From Aquabacterium sp. (GTDB taxonomy: Bacteria > Pseudomonadota > Gammaproteobacteria > Burkholderiales > Burkholderiaceae_C): a stretch of 64,000 bases of DNA. Below, in pieces: positions 17,246 through 28,648 of this stretch (within the stretch, counting starts at the first letter, position 1; each line of letters begins with the position of its first letter). A program made the position numbers and the translations under genes. A model generated the notes under the pieces. The model was not told the origin of the DNA and searched no databases. It saw only the letters and a list, made by a program, of their open reading frames with translations. Location: positions 1 to 64,000 of the forward strand of contig NZ_JAQSDR010000004.1 of NCBI RefSeq assembly GCF_029946005.1, written 5' to 3'.

Positions 17246-17335
17246 GCCCCGGTGGTGAAATTGGTAGACACTGCAGACTTAAAATCTGCCGCCTGCGCAA
17301 GCGGCGTACCGGTTCGATTCCGGTCCGGGGCACCA
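17246..17335 (+). tRNA. tRNA-Leu(UAA)
   Basis: A 90-nt class II tRNA on the plus strand with acceptor GCCCCGG/CCGGGGC, D arm GTGAAATTGGTAGAC, anticodon TAA in the loop CTTAAAA, a long variable arm (GCCTGCGCAAGCGGC) and encoded CCA. It is divergent from tRNA-Gly copy 1 and ends 26 bp before the small HExxH protein gene, so the two may share a transcript. Confidence 0.96.
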
Positions 17336-17361
17336 CTCATGAAGCATTCGATGAGCAATCC

Positions 17362-17823
17362 ATGAACCTTCAAGAGCTGCTGCCGGAGGCCATCGCTTGG
17401 GCAAAGACCCAGGCGCAACATGTGGCCAACCATGGGCACGCTTTGTCCGCGCCAGGCCTGGAACTGGCACATCAAGTCGGGGTGAAAAACCCAGAACTCG
17501 TGCGGCTCCTGTATGTGGATCAACTGCCCATACCTGTTGAGCCACCGCGCCTGCGACAGGCGGCACTCGACACCGGCATGCTCAGGCCCGACATGGTGGG
17601 GTTGACACTGGGTCACAGCATCTTCATCGTCCATGGCCATGACGACGCACGCCTGATCTCTCACGAACTGCGGCACGTGCGCCAATACGAAACACTGGGC
17701 GGCATTGAGGGGTTCATGCCCATCTACCTTGCTCAAATGGGCGGCGTAGGCTACGAGCTTGCACCGTTGGAGCAAGATGCACGCGCCCATGAAGTCAGAG
17801 GACCACGCAATCAGTGGACTTGA
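17362..17823 (+). CDS. Small zincin-like protein with HExxH motif
   Basis: A 153-residue protein without signal peptide. Its C-terminal half holds SHELRHVRQYE, an exact HExxH motif, followed about 20 residues later by the GYELAPLEQDARAHE segment, whose glutamate could be a third zinc ligand. This arrangement resembles the DUF4157-like putative metallopeptidase fold. The ATG at 17362 is chosen because earlier in-frame starts lie inside tRNA genes. It follows tRNA-Leu(UAA) by 26 bp and precedes the beta-lactamase gene by 46 bp. Proteolytic activity is inferred only from the motif. Confidence 0.7.
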   Translation: MNLQELLPEAIAWAKTQAQHVANHGHALSAPGLELAHQVGVKNPELVRLLYVDQLPIPVEPPRLRQAALDTGMLRPDMVGLTLGHSIFIVHGHDDARLISHELRHVRQYETLGGIEGFMPIYLAQMGGVGYELAPLEQDARAHEVRGPRNQWT

Positions 17824-17869
17824 GCACCTGTGCTCCGCACATACTTGATCACGGCACACCAATTGCCCG

Positions 17870-18787
17870 ATGCAACCCATGAACCATTCTCCTCTTCGTC
17901 GCTCATTGCTGCTGGCCTGTGCCTCAGCCCCGTTCTTGGCGGCCTGCACCAGCGTGGCCACCGTGCCCGCACCCAATGCCCGAAAGACGTCCGCCGCCGA
18001 AGAACTGCTGGCCCAACTGGAAGCCAGCTCTGGCGGCAGGCTGGGCGTGGCCGCCTTCGATGTAGCCAACAATGCGCATGTGCAACACCGTGCCGATGAG
18101 CGTTTTCCCCTGTGCAGCACCTTCAAGGTCATTGCCGTGGGCGCTGTGCTCAATCGCAGCATCAAAGAGCCCGCCCTGATGCAGCAACGCATGAGCTATG
18201 AAGCCAGCGACTTGGTCGCCCACTCACCCATCACAGGCAAGCATGTCGGCCAGGGCATGACGGTGGCCGACCTGTGCGCCGCCGCCCTTCAGCACAGCGA
18301 CAACACCGCTGCCAACGTGCTGATGAAGCTGCTGGGCGGTCCGGCCGCCGTCACCGCCTTCGCGCACTCCATCGGAGACGAAGCCTTCCGGCTGGACCGC
18401 TGGGAAACCGACTTGAACACCGCTATTCCTGGCGATCCTCGGGATACCTCGACCCCGAACAACATGGCGCGCAGCCTCCAAGGACTGGCGCTGAACAACG
18501 TGCTGGCCGATCCTCAGCGTGATCAGTTGCAGGCTTGGCTGCGCGGCAATACCACCGGCGCCACCCGCATTCGCGCGGGCGTTCCGGCAGATTGGGTGGT
18601 GGGCGACAAAACCGGTGCGGGTGATCACGGCACCACCAACGACATCGCGGTGCTTTGGCCACCCACGGGATCGCCCATCGTCTTGGCCGTCTACTTCACG
18701 CAGCCCGACAAGGCCACCCCCATGCGCAATGACGTGATAGCGGCCGCAGCGCGCATCGTCGCCGAAGCACTGTACCGTCGTCGGTGA
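17870..18787 (+). CDS. Class A beta-lactamase, Tat/lipoprotein type (PenA/L2-like)
   Basis: A 305-residue serine beta-lactamase that would hydrolyse beta-lactams in the periplasm. All class A motifs are present: STFK at 83-86 (S70xxK), SDN at 143-145, ETDLN at 179-183 (E166, N170) and KTG at 247-249. A cysteine precedes the nucleophile (position 69 in Ambler numbering), as in PenA/PenI and KPC-type enzymes, but there is no cysteine at the 238 region (KTGAGDHGTTND), so no KPC-like disulfide. The N terminus has a twin-arginine pair (R10 R11) and a LAAC lipobox (C26), as in Burkholderia PenA. No LysR regulator gene is adjacent. The M1/M4 start choice is open; neither has a clear Shine-Dalgarno sequence. 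Confidence 0.93.
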   Translation: MQPMNHSPLRRSLLLACASAPFLAACTSVATVPAPNARKTSAAEELLAQLEASSGGRLGVAAFDVANNAHVQHRADERFPLCSTFKVIAVGAVLNRSIKEPALMQQRMSYEASDLVAHSPITGKHVGQGMTVADLCAAALQHSDNTAANVLMKLLGGPAAVTAFAHSIGDEAFRLDRWETDLNTAIPGDPRDTSTPNNMARSLQGLALNNVLADPQRDQLQAWLRGNTTGATRIRAGVPADWVVGDKTGAGDHGTTNDIAVLWPPTGSPIVLAVYFTQPDKATPMRNDVIAAAARIVAEALYRRR

Positions 18788-18812
18788 TGCTGATTTTGTA
18801 TCGGGGAGGGGG

Positions 18813-18886
18813 TGGAGGCGCGACCCGGAGTCGAACCGGGCTAACCGGATTTGCAATCCGGGGCATAACCGCTTTGCTATCGCGCC
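18813..18886 (-). tRNA. tRNA-Cys(GCA), copy 2
   Basis: Identical in sequence to the copy at 16869-16942, including the encoded CCA. It is convergent with the beta-lactamase gene, whose stop is 25 bp away. Confidence 0.96.
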
Positions 18887-18908
18887 GTTTATGCAATCTG
18901 CCTATGCG

Positions 18909-18943
18909 AAAAAGGGAAGCCTTCGTTAAAACGGGGGCTTCCC
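18909..18943. terminator. Terminator-like hairpin between tRNA-Gly and tRNA-Cys, copy 2
   Basis: The stem core GGGAAGCC / GGCTTCCC with an inner CGTT/AACG extension has five A on its left side, giving T5 on the minus strand. It lies at the same place as the hairpin in copy 1, with the same core but a different loop and inner stem. Confidence 0.65.
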
Positions 18944-18952
18944 TCTGCATTC

Positions 18953-19028
<76 letters not shown>

Positions 19029-19118
19029 ATGACTGTGTGTCACCCGCTTGTTGCGTTCGACTTTTAGGGAGTCTGCAACCGTTTGGTTTATCGGTTGCTG
19101 CAATCAGCGAAGACCTGA

Positions 19119-19148
19119 ACTATACACCGATTTCGGTGCTTTCATCAA
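19119..19148 (-). promoter_or_regulatory. Sigma-70 promoter of tRNA Gly-Cys unit, copy 2
   Basis: On the minus strand TTGATG (-35, 19143-19148) and TATAGT (-10, 19119-19124) are 18 bp apart, between lon and tRNA-Gly copy 2. The box spacing and -10 sequence match the promoter of copy 1. Confidence 0.7.
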
Positions 19149-19174
19149 GCTTCGCTGATTTTTGACAACAACAA

Positions 19175-21607
<2,433 letters not shown>

Positions 21608-21644
21608 GATGGCCTTTCTTTGTCAGAGTCCCAGATGGGGCTCC

Positions 21645-21681
21645 AAAACCAAAACACAAGGGCGTCGGGGGACCGACACCC
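21645..21681 (-). terminator. Candidate terminator downstream of clpX
   Basis: On the minus strand GGGTGTCGG and CCGACGCCC form a nine-pair stem with one wobble, followed by a T-rich stretch (TTGTGTTTTGGTTTT). It lies between clpX and lon and could partly separate the two transcripts. Confidence 0.45.
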
Positions 21682-21702
21682 ATCAGAGCAGGATGTTCAG
21701 AA

Positions 21703-22983
21703 TCAAGCGCTGGCCTTGACCTGTTCCCGGTACACCAACAAGGGCTTGGCGTTTTCATCAATGGTGGGTTCATCCAGCACCACCTTTTGCACTCCTTCCT
21801 GGGTTGGCAATTCGAACATCGTGTCCAGCAAGGATTGCTCCAGGATGGACCTCAAACCACGGGCGCCAGTCTTGCGGTTCAAAGCCTTGCGGGCAATGGC
21901 CGTCAAGGCGGCAGGACGGATCTCCAACTCGACGCCATCCATGCCCAGCAGCTGTTGATACTGCTTGATCAGCGCGTTCTTGGGTTCGGTCAGGATGCGC
22001 ACCAGGGCGTCTTCCGTCAACTCCCCCAAGGTGGCGACCACGGGCATGCGGCCAATCAGTTCGGGAATGATGCCGAACTTGATCAAATCTTCGGGTTCCA
22101 CTTCGCGGAACACCTCGGACAGCTTGCGGTCTTCCTTGCTCTTGACCGAGGCGCCAAAGCCGATACCGGACTTGACGGAGCGGTTCTGGATGATCTTTTC
22201 CAGGCCATCGAAGGCGCCACCGCAAATGAACAAGATGTTGGTCGTGTCGATTTGCAGGAAGTCTTGATTGGGATGCTTGCGGCCGCCTTGTGGAGGCACC
22301 GACGCCATCGTGCCTTCGATCAACTTCAGCAGGGCTTGTTGCACGCCCTCACCCGACACGTCACGCGTGATGGATGGGTTATCAGATTTGCGCGAGATCT
22401 TGTCGATTTCGTCGATGTAGACGATGCCGCGCTGGGCCTTGTCCACTTCGTAGTTGCAGTTCTGCAGCAGCTTCTGGATGATGTTTTCGACGTCTTCGCC
22501 CACGTAACCGGCTTCGGTCAGCGTGGTGGCGTCGGCAATCACGAAAGGCACGTTGAGCAACCTGGCCAGCGTCTGGGCCAGCAAGGTCTTGCCGGAGCCC
22601 GTGGGGCCAATCAGCAGGATGTTGCTCTTGGACAGCTCGATGTCAGGCTTCTTGCCCTCGCCCGTGCCCATGTGGCGCAGGCGCTTGTAGTGGTTGTACA
22701 CCGCCACCGACAGCGTGCGCTTGGCGGTGTCCTGGCCAATCACGTACTGGTCGAGTTGGGCCTTGATCTCGCCGGGCGTGGGCAGATCACTCTTGGCAGG
22801 CCGGGAAGTCTGGTCCGACTCGGCCGCGACTTCATCACGGATGATGTCATTGCACAGGTCAATGCACTCGTCGCAAATGAAAACCGATGGGCCGGCGATG
22901 AGCTTCTTGACCTCGTGCTGGCTCTTACCGCAGAAGGAGCAGTACAGGATCTTTTCGCTGGAAGAGCCTTTTTTTTCGGACAT
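21703..22983 (-). CDS. clpX: ATP-dependent Clp protease ATP-binding subunit ClpX
   Basis: A 426-residue AAA+ unfoldase that feeds substrates to ClpP. The N-terminal zinc-binding domain has the CxxC...CxxC set (CSFCGK and CDECIDLC). The AAA+ core has Walker A GPTGSGKT near residue 125 and a sensor/arginine finger region around PELIGRMPV. The IGF-type ClpP-docking loop appears as GIGFGA. Length is normal for ClpX. It is separated from clpP by 124 bp. Confidence 0.98.
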   Translation of the reverse strand: MSEKKGSSSEKILYCSFCGKSQHEVKKLIAGPSVFICDECIDLCNDIIRDEVAAESDQTSRPAKSDLPTPGEIKAQLDQYVIGQDTAKRTLSVAVYNHYKRLRHMGTGEGKKPDIELSKSNILLIGPTGSGKTLLAQTLARLLNVPFVIADATTLTEAGYVGEDVENIIQKLLQNCNYEVDKAQRGIVYIDEIDKISRKSDNPSITRDVSGEGVQQALLKLIEGTMASVPPQGGRKHPNQDFLQIDTTNILFICGGAFDGLEKIIQNRSVKSGIGFGASVKSKEDRKLSEVFREVEPEDLIKFGIIPELIGRMPVVATLGELTEDALVRILTEPKNALIKQYQQLLGMDGVELEIRPAALTAIARKALNRKTGARGLRSILEQSLLDTMFELPTQEGVQKVVLDEPTIDENAKPLLVYREQVKASA

Positions 22984-23107
22984 GGGGCAGGCCTGTCAGT
23001 GAGTCAGCAAATGTTGGTGATGATGATAAGTCAAACGCCCAAGGAGGCGGCCGGTCGAAGAAGAAGCCTTTGCTGGGGCTTTACCTCGGATCCGGCCTGC
23101 CCAGGCA

Positions 23108-23728
23108 TCAGGAAGCCGACGCTTGGCGCTTTTCCAGCACTTTGTCGATCAAACCGTAGGCTGCAGATTCCGAAGCCGACATGTAGTAGTCGCGTTCGGT
23201 GTCCAGCTGGATCTTTTCCAAGGTCTGACCGGTGCGCTCGGCCAGGAGGCGGTTGAGTTGCTCGCGGGTTTTCAGGATCTCACGGGCGTGGATCTCGATG
23301 TCCGTGGCCTGACCTTGCGTGCCGCCCAAAGGCTGGTGGATCATGATCTTGGAGTTGGGCAAGGCAAAACGCTTTTCCTTGGCGCCCGCGGCCAGTAGGA
23401 AGGCGCCCATGCTGGCGGCCATGCCCATGCACAGCGTGGACACGTCAGGCTTGATGAATTGCATGGTGTCGAAAATCGACATGCCTGCACTCACGCTGCC
23501 GCCTGGCGAGTTGATGTACAGCGAAATGTCCTTGTCGGGGTTTTCGCTTTCGAGAAACAGCAGTTGTGCCACGACCAGGTTGGCCGATTGGTCGTTGACC
23601 GGTCCCACCAGGAAAACCACCCGCTCGCGCAGCAAACGGCTGTAGATGTCGTAGGCGCGTTCGCCGCGGCCTGAGGTCTCGATGACCATGGGCACCAAGC
23701 CCAGGTTTTGTGTGTCCAGTGCGCTCAT
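23108..23728 (-). CDS. clpP: ATP-dependent Clp protease proteolytic subunit
   Basis: A 206-residue serine protease subunit. The catalytic triad is visible: serine in GMAASMGAF, histidine in IMIHQPLGG, and aspartate in the [12 protein letters not shown] region. It forms the tetradecameric chamber served by ClpX from the next gene. The position between tig and clpX is the usual one in proteobacteria. Confidence 0.98.
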   Translation of the reverse strand: MSALDTQNLGLVPMVIETSGRGERAYDIYSRLLRERVVFLVGPVNDQSANLVVAQLLFLESENPDKDISLYINSPGGSVSAGMSIFDTMQFIKPDVSTLCMGMAASMGAFLLAAGAKEKRFALPNSKIMIHQPLGGTQGQATDIEIHAREILKTREQLNRLLAERTGQTLEKIQLDTERDYYMSASESAAYGLIDKVLEKRQASAS

Positions 23729-23860
23729 GTGCTTCCTTGTGGAATATTCAATGCGTGATTTGATTATGGCGCCTCGGAAGGCCCGCTAGAACGCCGGAAA
23801 AAGCGGGAGAGTGTCCTTGTCGTCTTTCCGTTGCTAGGACGCACATGGGGACGTTCCCAC

Positions 23861-23902
23861 AAAATAAAAGGCACCTGCCTCCACTGGGGATTGGCAGGTG
23901 CC
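23861..23902 (-). terminator. Intrinsic terminator of tig
   Basis: On the minus strand a 10-bp perfect stem (GGCACCTGCC / GGCAGGTGCC, 13-nt loop) is followed by TTTTATTTTG. It lies 39 bp after the tig stop, so tig can be transcribed as its own unit, apart from clpP. Confidence 0.82.
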
Positions 23903-23940
23903 CATGCAGGGGTTGAAACCCCTGCGGGATGGGGCGCAAA

Positions 23941-25260
23941 TCAGCCTTGCTGGCCCATCAATTCTTCAAAGCCCAGGCCCTTGTCGGTGACTTTGGCCTT
24001 GGTCAGGATGAAATCGACCACATTGGCCTCGATCACCACGGCTTCAACTTCGGCCATGCGCTGGCGGTCGCTCATGTACCAGGCCACCACTTGCTGGGGC
24101 TGCTCGTAGCTTTGCGACAGCTCGGCAATGTGCTCTTGCAATTGCTCAGGCTTGGCTTGCAGGTTGTTGTTGCGCACCAACTCGCCCACGATCAGGCCCA
24201 GGCGCACGCGGCGCTCGGCCTGAGGCTGGAACATTTCAGCGGGGATCGGGGCCTTTTCGGCATCCTTGACACCGCGAGCCTTCAGGTCGGCGCGGGCGCC
24301 TTCCACCAGGCGATCGGTTTCAGCGGCGACCAAAGACTTGGGCACATCGAACTCGGCGATCTTGAGCAGCGCGTCCATGGTGGCAGCCTTGTTGCGGCCA
24401 GCCACGCGGAACTTCACTTCGCGCTCGAGGTTCTTCTTGATGTCGGCGCGCAGCGCTTCGATCGAAGACTCGGGCAGGCCCAGGCTGGCCACGAACTCTT
24501 CGTTCACTTCGGGCAGGTTTTGCGCTTCCAGCTTCTTGAGGGTCACCAGGAAGTCGGCTTCCTTGCCGGCCACGTCTTTGCCGTGGTAGTCGTCAGGGAA
24601 CTTCAGGGGGAAAGTCTTGGACTCGCCCGTCTTCATGCCACGCACGGCCTTCTCGAAAGCTTCGAGCATCTGGCCTTCGCCCAGCAGGAACTGGTAGCCC
24701 TCGGCCTTGCCGCCGTCGAACGGCACGCCGTCGATCTTGCCTTCGAAGTCGATGGTGACGCGATCACCATCGGCCGCGACTTCGGTCGCAGCGCGTTGTT
24801 CGAACGTGCGGCGTTGCTTGCGCAGGATTTCAACCGTGCGGTCGATGGCGGCTTCATTGACTTCGGCGGTCACGCGCTCGACTTCGGCGGTGGCCAGGTC
24901 GCCAATGACGACTTGGGGATAGACCTCGAAGGTGGCGTCGAACAGCAGCTTGCCTTCTTCAGCGGCAGAGCCTTCTTTTTCGGCAATGCGGGGCTGGCCA
25001 GCAACGCGCAGTTGCGCTTCAGCGGCGGCCTTGGAGAAGGCCTGGCCGACTTGGTCGTTGACGACTTCGTACTGGACGGAATAGCCGTAGCGCTGGGCGA
25101 CCACGGTCATGGGCACTTTGCCCGGACGGAAGCCGTCAACCTTGACGGTGCGGGCCAGCTTCTTCAAGCGGGCGTCGACTTCGGTCCTGAGCACGTCGGC
25201 TGGCAGCGACAGCGTGATGCGTCGTTCCAGCTTGTCGAGGGTCTCCACGGTGACAGCCAT
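23941..25260 (-). CDS. tig: Trigger factor, ribosome-associated chaperone and prolyl isomerase
   Basis: A 439-residue protein when started at the ATG at 25260; an in-frame start 15 bp earlier lacks the typical MAVTVETL N terminus. The ribosome-binding loop reads GFRPGKVPM near residue 45, matching the trigger factor signature GFRxGKxP. The FKBP-like PPIase domain (about 155-245) and the helical C-terminal chaperone domain follow. It binds nascent chains at the ribosome exit tunnel. A separate terminator lies downstream. Confidence 0.97.
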   Translation of the reverse strand: MAVTVETLDKLERRITLSLPADVLRTEVDARLKKLARTVKVDGFRPGKVPMTVVAQRYGYSVQYEVVNDQVGQAFSKAAAEAQLRVAGQPRIAEKEGSAAEEGKLLFDATFEVYPQVVIGDLATAEVERVTAEVNEAAIDRTVEILRKQRRTFEQRAATEVAADGDRVTIDFEGKIDGVPFDGGKAEGYQFLLGEGQMLEAFEKAVRGMKTGESKTFPLKFPDDYHGKDVAGKEADFLVTLKKLEAQNLPEVNEEFVASLGLPESSIEALRADIKKNLEREVKFRVAGRNKAATMDALLKIAEFDVPKSLVAAETDRLVEGARADLKARGVKDAEKAPIPAEMFQPQAERRVRLGLIVGELVRNNNLQAKPEQLQEHIAELSQSYEQPQQVVAWYMSDRQRMAEVEAVVIEANVVDFILTKAKVTDKGLGFEELMGQQG

Positions 25261-25298
25261 GTTATGTACTCTCAAAATTAGGTGATTGATAAAAGGCC

Positions 25299-25385
25299 TG
25301 GTGCGCGGGGGGGGACTCGAACCCCCACACCATTGCTGGCGTCAGGACCTAAACCTGGTGCGTCTACCAATTTCGCCACCCGCGC
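25299..25385 (-). tRNA. tRNA-Leu(UAG)
   Basis: An 87-nt class II tRNA with acceptor GCGCGGG/CCCGCGC, anticodon TAG in the loop TTTAGGT, a variable arm and encoded CCA. Its location directly upstream of tig recurs in many betaproteobacteria. Confidence 0.95.
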
Positions 25386-25473
25386 ATCGACTTTGACAAC
25401 CGGACTGCACTGATGCAGCCAAGTAGGCTATTTGGTCGTAACCGCCGATTCTACCGTGCCCTGAGCACAGTTT

Positions 25474-28400
25474 TCATCGGCGGCTACCCTCATGCGGCCT
25501 GCGCACCCGGAACCAGGCCGCGTACATCGCTGGCAGGGCCAGCAGGGTCAAGGCGGTGGCCACGATCAGGCCCCCCATGATGGCGACGGCCATGGGGCCC
25601 CAGAACACGCTGCGCGTCAGGGGGATCATGGCCAGCACGGCGGCCGCAGCGGTCAGCACGATCGGGCGGAAACGGCGCACGGCCGCCCCGACGATGGCGT
25701 CCCAGTCGGGCACGCCCTGGGCGCGGTCTTGCTCTATCTGGTCGATCAAGATGACGGAGTTGCGCATGATCATGCCCATCAGCGCCACCACGCCCAGCAA
25801 GGCGACGAAGCCGAATGGCCGGTTCAGCAGCAGCAAGGCTGCAGCCACACCCGCGATGCCCATGGGGCCCGTCAGGAACACCAGCAAGGCGCGCGAGAAG
25901 CTTTGCAGTTGCAACATGAGCAGGGTGAAGATGATGAACAGCATGGCAGGCATGTTGGCGAAGATCGAGCCCTGGCCCTTGCTGCTTTCTTCAGCCGTGC
26001 CGGCCAGCTCGACGTGGAAGCCAGGGGGCATCTTTTGCTGCAGGGCCATCATCTGCGGCCACAGGGCCGTGCTGACGGTAGGCCCCTGAGTGCCTTCGGT
26101 GACATCGCCTTGCACCGTGATGGCGAAATGGCGGCCTTCACGCCACAGCACACCGGGCTCCCACACCAGTTGGGGCTTGCCGACCTGCAGCACCGGGACC
26201 ATGCGGCCGTTTGCGGTGGGAATGTAGGAGTTGTCCAGCGCGCTCAAGGTGGCACGTTCCGACAAGGGCGTGCGCATGACGATGTCGATGAGGCGGTCCT
26301 GATCGCGGTACTGGCCCACGGTGGTGCCCGAGGTGGACACGCGAACAGCTTGCGCGATCGACTGGGTGGTCACACCCAGGGCCCGTGCTTTGGACTGGTC
26401 CACCACCAAGCGGATGGCCTTGATCGACTCGTTCCAGTTGTCGTTGACACCCGTCATGTTGGGGTGCGCACGCATCAAGGTTTTGGCTTCTTCGGCCCAG
26501 TGGCGCAATTGAGCGGGGTCTTCTCCCACGATGCGGAACTGCACAGGGTAAGGCACCGGGGGTCCGTTGGGCAACAAACGCAGGCGGGCACGGACCTCCG
26601 GAAATTCGGTGGCCAGCAATTCAGGCAAGCGGGCGCGCAGGGTTTCGCGCATTTCCGGACTGGTCGGCATGACCATGACCTGGCTGACGTTGCTCTGCGG
26701 GAAAATCTGGTCCATGGGCAGGTAGAAGCGGGGCAAGCCAGAGCCAATCCAGGTGCTGACGGCCCTGACACCATCCTCCTTCATGACCCGCGCCTCGAAG
26801 CGCTTGGCCACCGCCTCGGTGGCGTCAAAGCTGGTGCCTTCGGGCATCCACAGGTCGACCAGCACCTCGGGGCGGCTGGAATCAGGGAAGAACTGTTGCT
26901 GCACCTTGCCCATGCCCAACACCCCCAGCACCAAGGCCAGGATGGTCAGGCCAATGGTGATCCAACGGTGCTCTACACACCAGTTCACCAGGGCCTTGAA
27001 GCGGCGATAAAAGGGGGTGTCGTGCAGATCGACTTTGGGCGCACCATCCACCGTCTGGACCTTGGGCCGGGTCTTGAGCAGGTGCTGCCCCAGGTAAGGC
27101 ACGAAGTACACCGAGACCACCCAGGACACGATCAAGGCGGCGGCCGTGACGGCAAAGATGGCGAAGGTGTACTCGCCCACCGCCGATTGCGCGAGGCCAA
27201 TGGGCAGGAAGCCTGCGGCCGTGATCAGGGTGCCGGTCAGCATGGGCATGGCGGTGATGTCGTAGGCGGCGGTGGCGGCCGCGACCTTGTCGTAGCCCTC
27301 CTCCAGCTTGTGCACCATCATTTCGACCGCGATGATGGCGTCGTCCACCAGCAGGCCCAGGGCAATGATCAGCGCTCCCAGCGAGATCTTGTGCAGACCC
27401 ACGTTCCAGAAGTACATGATCAGGAAGGTGACGGCCAGCACCAAGGGAATGGTGATGGCCACCACCAGGCCGGGCCAAATGTCCAGCCGCAAGGGCTTGG
27501 TGTGCAGGCCCAGGCTGATGAAGCTCACGGCCAGCACCACGGCGACGGCCTCAATCAACACGTGGACGAACTCGCCCACCGAGTTGGACACCGATTTTGG
27601 CTGATCCTGGATCTGGTCCAGTTCGATGCCCACGGGCAAATCGGCATGCACCTTGTCAGCCGCGGCGGTTAGATTTTTGCCCAACTGGATGATGTCGCCG
27701 CCCTTGGCCATGGAGATGCCGACCGCGATGATGTCCTTGCCGTTGTGGCGCACCTTGGTGGTGGCCGGGGACTCGTAGGCCCGGCGGATGGTGGCGACAT
27801 CACCGAGTCGGGCGGTTCGGGCCTGACCCGTGGCCGGATTGACGGCCCGGATGGGCATCTGGCGCAGTTGCTCGATGGATGTGAATGCGCCGGTGACGCG
27901 CATCTGGATGCTGTCGTTGGCACCGGAGTACACGCCCGCACCCTCAACGCCGTTTTGGGCGTTGAGCTGCTGGATGAACTGCCCCATGTCCAAGCCCATC
28001 TGGGCCAGCTTTTGCTGAGGCACCTCCATGAAAATCTTTTCAGGCTGCACGCCGAAGAGCTCGACCTTGGACACGCTGGGCACGCGCAGGAATTGCGATC
28101 GAACCTTTTCGGCAAACTGGCGCAACTCTTCCGGGGTGAAGCCATCGGCCGACAGGGCATAGATGGAACCGTACACATCACCGAATTCGTCGTTGAAGAA
28201 CGGGCCGACGACGCCAGGCGGCAGGGTCTGCCTGATGTCGCCAACCTTTTTGCGCACCTGGTACCAGAGGTTGGGGATTTCCTTGGGCGGCGACGAGTCC
28301 TTGACCTGCATGAAGGTCAAGGATTCGCCCGGCTTGCTGTACGAGCGGATCACGTCCGCGTAGGGCACTTCCTGCAGCGTGCGCTCAATCTTGTCGGTGA

Positions 28401-28632
28401 CCTGTTCGGCCATCTCTTGCGCCGTGGCGCCAGGCCAATACGCCCGCACGACCATGATGCGGAAGGCAAAGGGCGGGTCTTCGTCCTGCCCTAACTGGAA
28501 ATAGGCAGCCAGGCCCAGCAACATCAGCACGACCATCAGGTAGCGCGTCAGCGCCTGATGCTCCAGCGCCCAGCGGGACAGGTTGAAATGACGGGCCGAA
28601 GGATCGGGCACTTTCTTGACGATGTCGGTCAC
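25474..28632 (-). CDS. RND-family efflux pump inner membrane transporter
   Basis: A 1052-residue AcrB/HAE-type permease that would drive proton-coupled drug export across the envelope. It shows the expected layout: TM1 near residues 30-47, a large periplasmic porter domain, TM2-6 with LGLLVDDAIIAVEMM (the TM4 proton-relay aspartates), a second periplasmic domain, and TM8-12 with GVVALMGMIMRNSVILID. The GTG at 28632 is preferred because AGGAG lies six bases upstream; the longer ATG frame would overlap the adaptor gene. It follows the adaptor gene by 16 bp. No outer membrane channel is encoded next to it, so it must use one from elsewhere. Confidence 0.92.
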   Translation of the reverse strand: MTDIVKKVPDPSARHFNLSRWALEHQALTRYLMVVLMLLGLAAYFQLGQDEDPPFAFRIMVVRAYWPGATAQEMAEQVTDKIERTLQEVPYADVIRSYSKPGESLTFMQVKDSSPPKEIPNLWYQVRKKVGDIRQTLPPGVVGPFFNDEFGDVYGSIYALSADGFTPEELRQFAEKVRSQFLRVPSVSKVELFGVQPEKIFMEVPQQKLAQMGLDMGQFIQQLNAQNGVEGAGVYSGANDSIQMRVTGAFTSIEQLRQMPIRAVNPATGQARTARLGDVATIRRAYESPATTKVRHNGKDIIAVGISMAKGGDIIQLGKNLTAAADKVHADLPVGIELDQIQDQPKSVSNSVGEFVHVLIEAVAVVLAVSFISLGLHTKPLRLDIWPGLVVAITIPLVLAVTFLIMYFWNVGLHKISLGALIIALGLLVDDAIIAVEMMVHKLEEGYDKVAAATAAYDITAMPMLTGTLITAAGFLPIGLAQSAVGEYTFAIFAVTAAALIVSWVVSVYFVPYLGQHLLKTRPKVQTVDGAPKVDLHDTPFYRRFKALVNWCVEHRWITIGLTILALVLGVLGMGKVQQQFFPDSSRPEVLVDLWMPEGTSFDATEAVAKRFEARVMKEDGVRAVSTWIGSGLPRFYLPMDQIFPQSNVSQVMVMPTSPEMRETLRARLPELLATEFPEVRARLRLLPNGPPVPYPVQFRIVGEDPAQLRHWAEEAKTLMRAHPNMTGVNDNWNESIKAIRLVVDQSKARALGVTTQSIAQAVRVSTSGTTVGQYRDQDRLIDIVMRTPLSERATLSALDNSYIPTANGRMVPVLQVGKPQLVWEPGVLWREGRHFAITVQGDVTEGTQGPTVSTALWPQMMALQQKMPPGFHVELAGTAEESSKGQGSIFANMPAMLFIIFTLLMLQLQSFSRALLVFLTGPMGIAGVAAALLLLNRPFGFVALLGVVALMGMIMRNSVILIDQIEQDRAQGVPDWDAIVGAAVRRFRPIVLTAAAAVLAMIPLTRSVFWGPMAVAIMGGLIVATALTLLALPAMYAAWFRVRRPHEGSRR

Positions 28633-28648
28633 AGCGATCTCCTGGCGA

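Noticed and set aside
21787-23256. 489-residue plus-strand frame antisense to clpX and clpP
   Set aside because: It spans two well-supported genes on the other strand and has no domain.
25492-27672. 726-residue plus-strand frame antisense to the RND transporter
   Set aside because: It is a His/Gln/Gly-rich shadow of the transporter reading frame.
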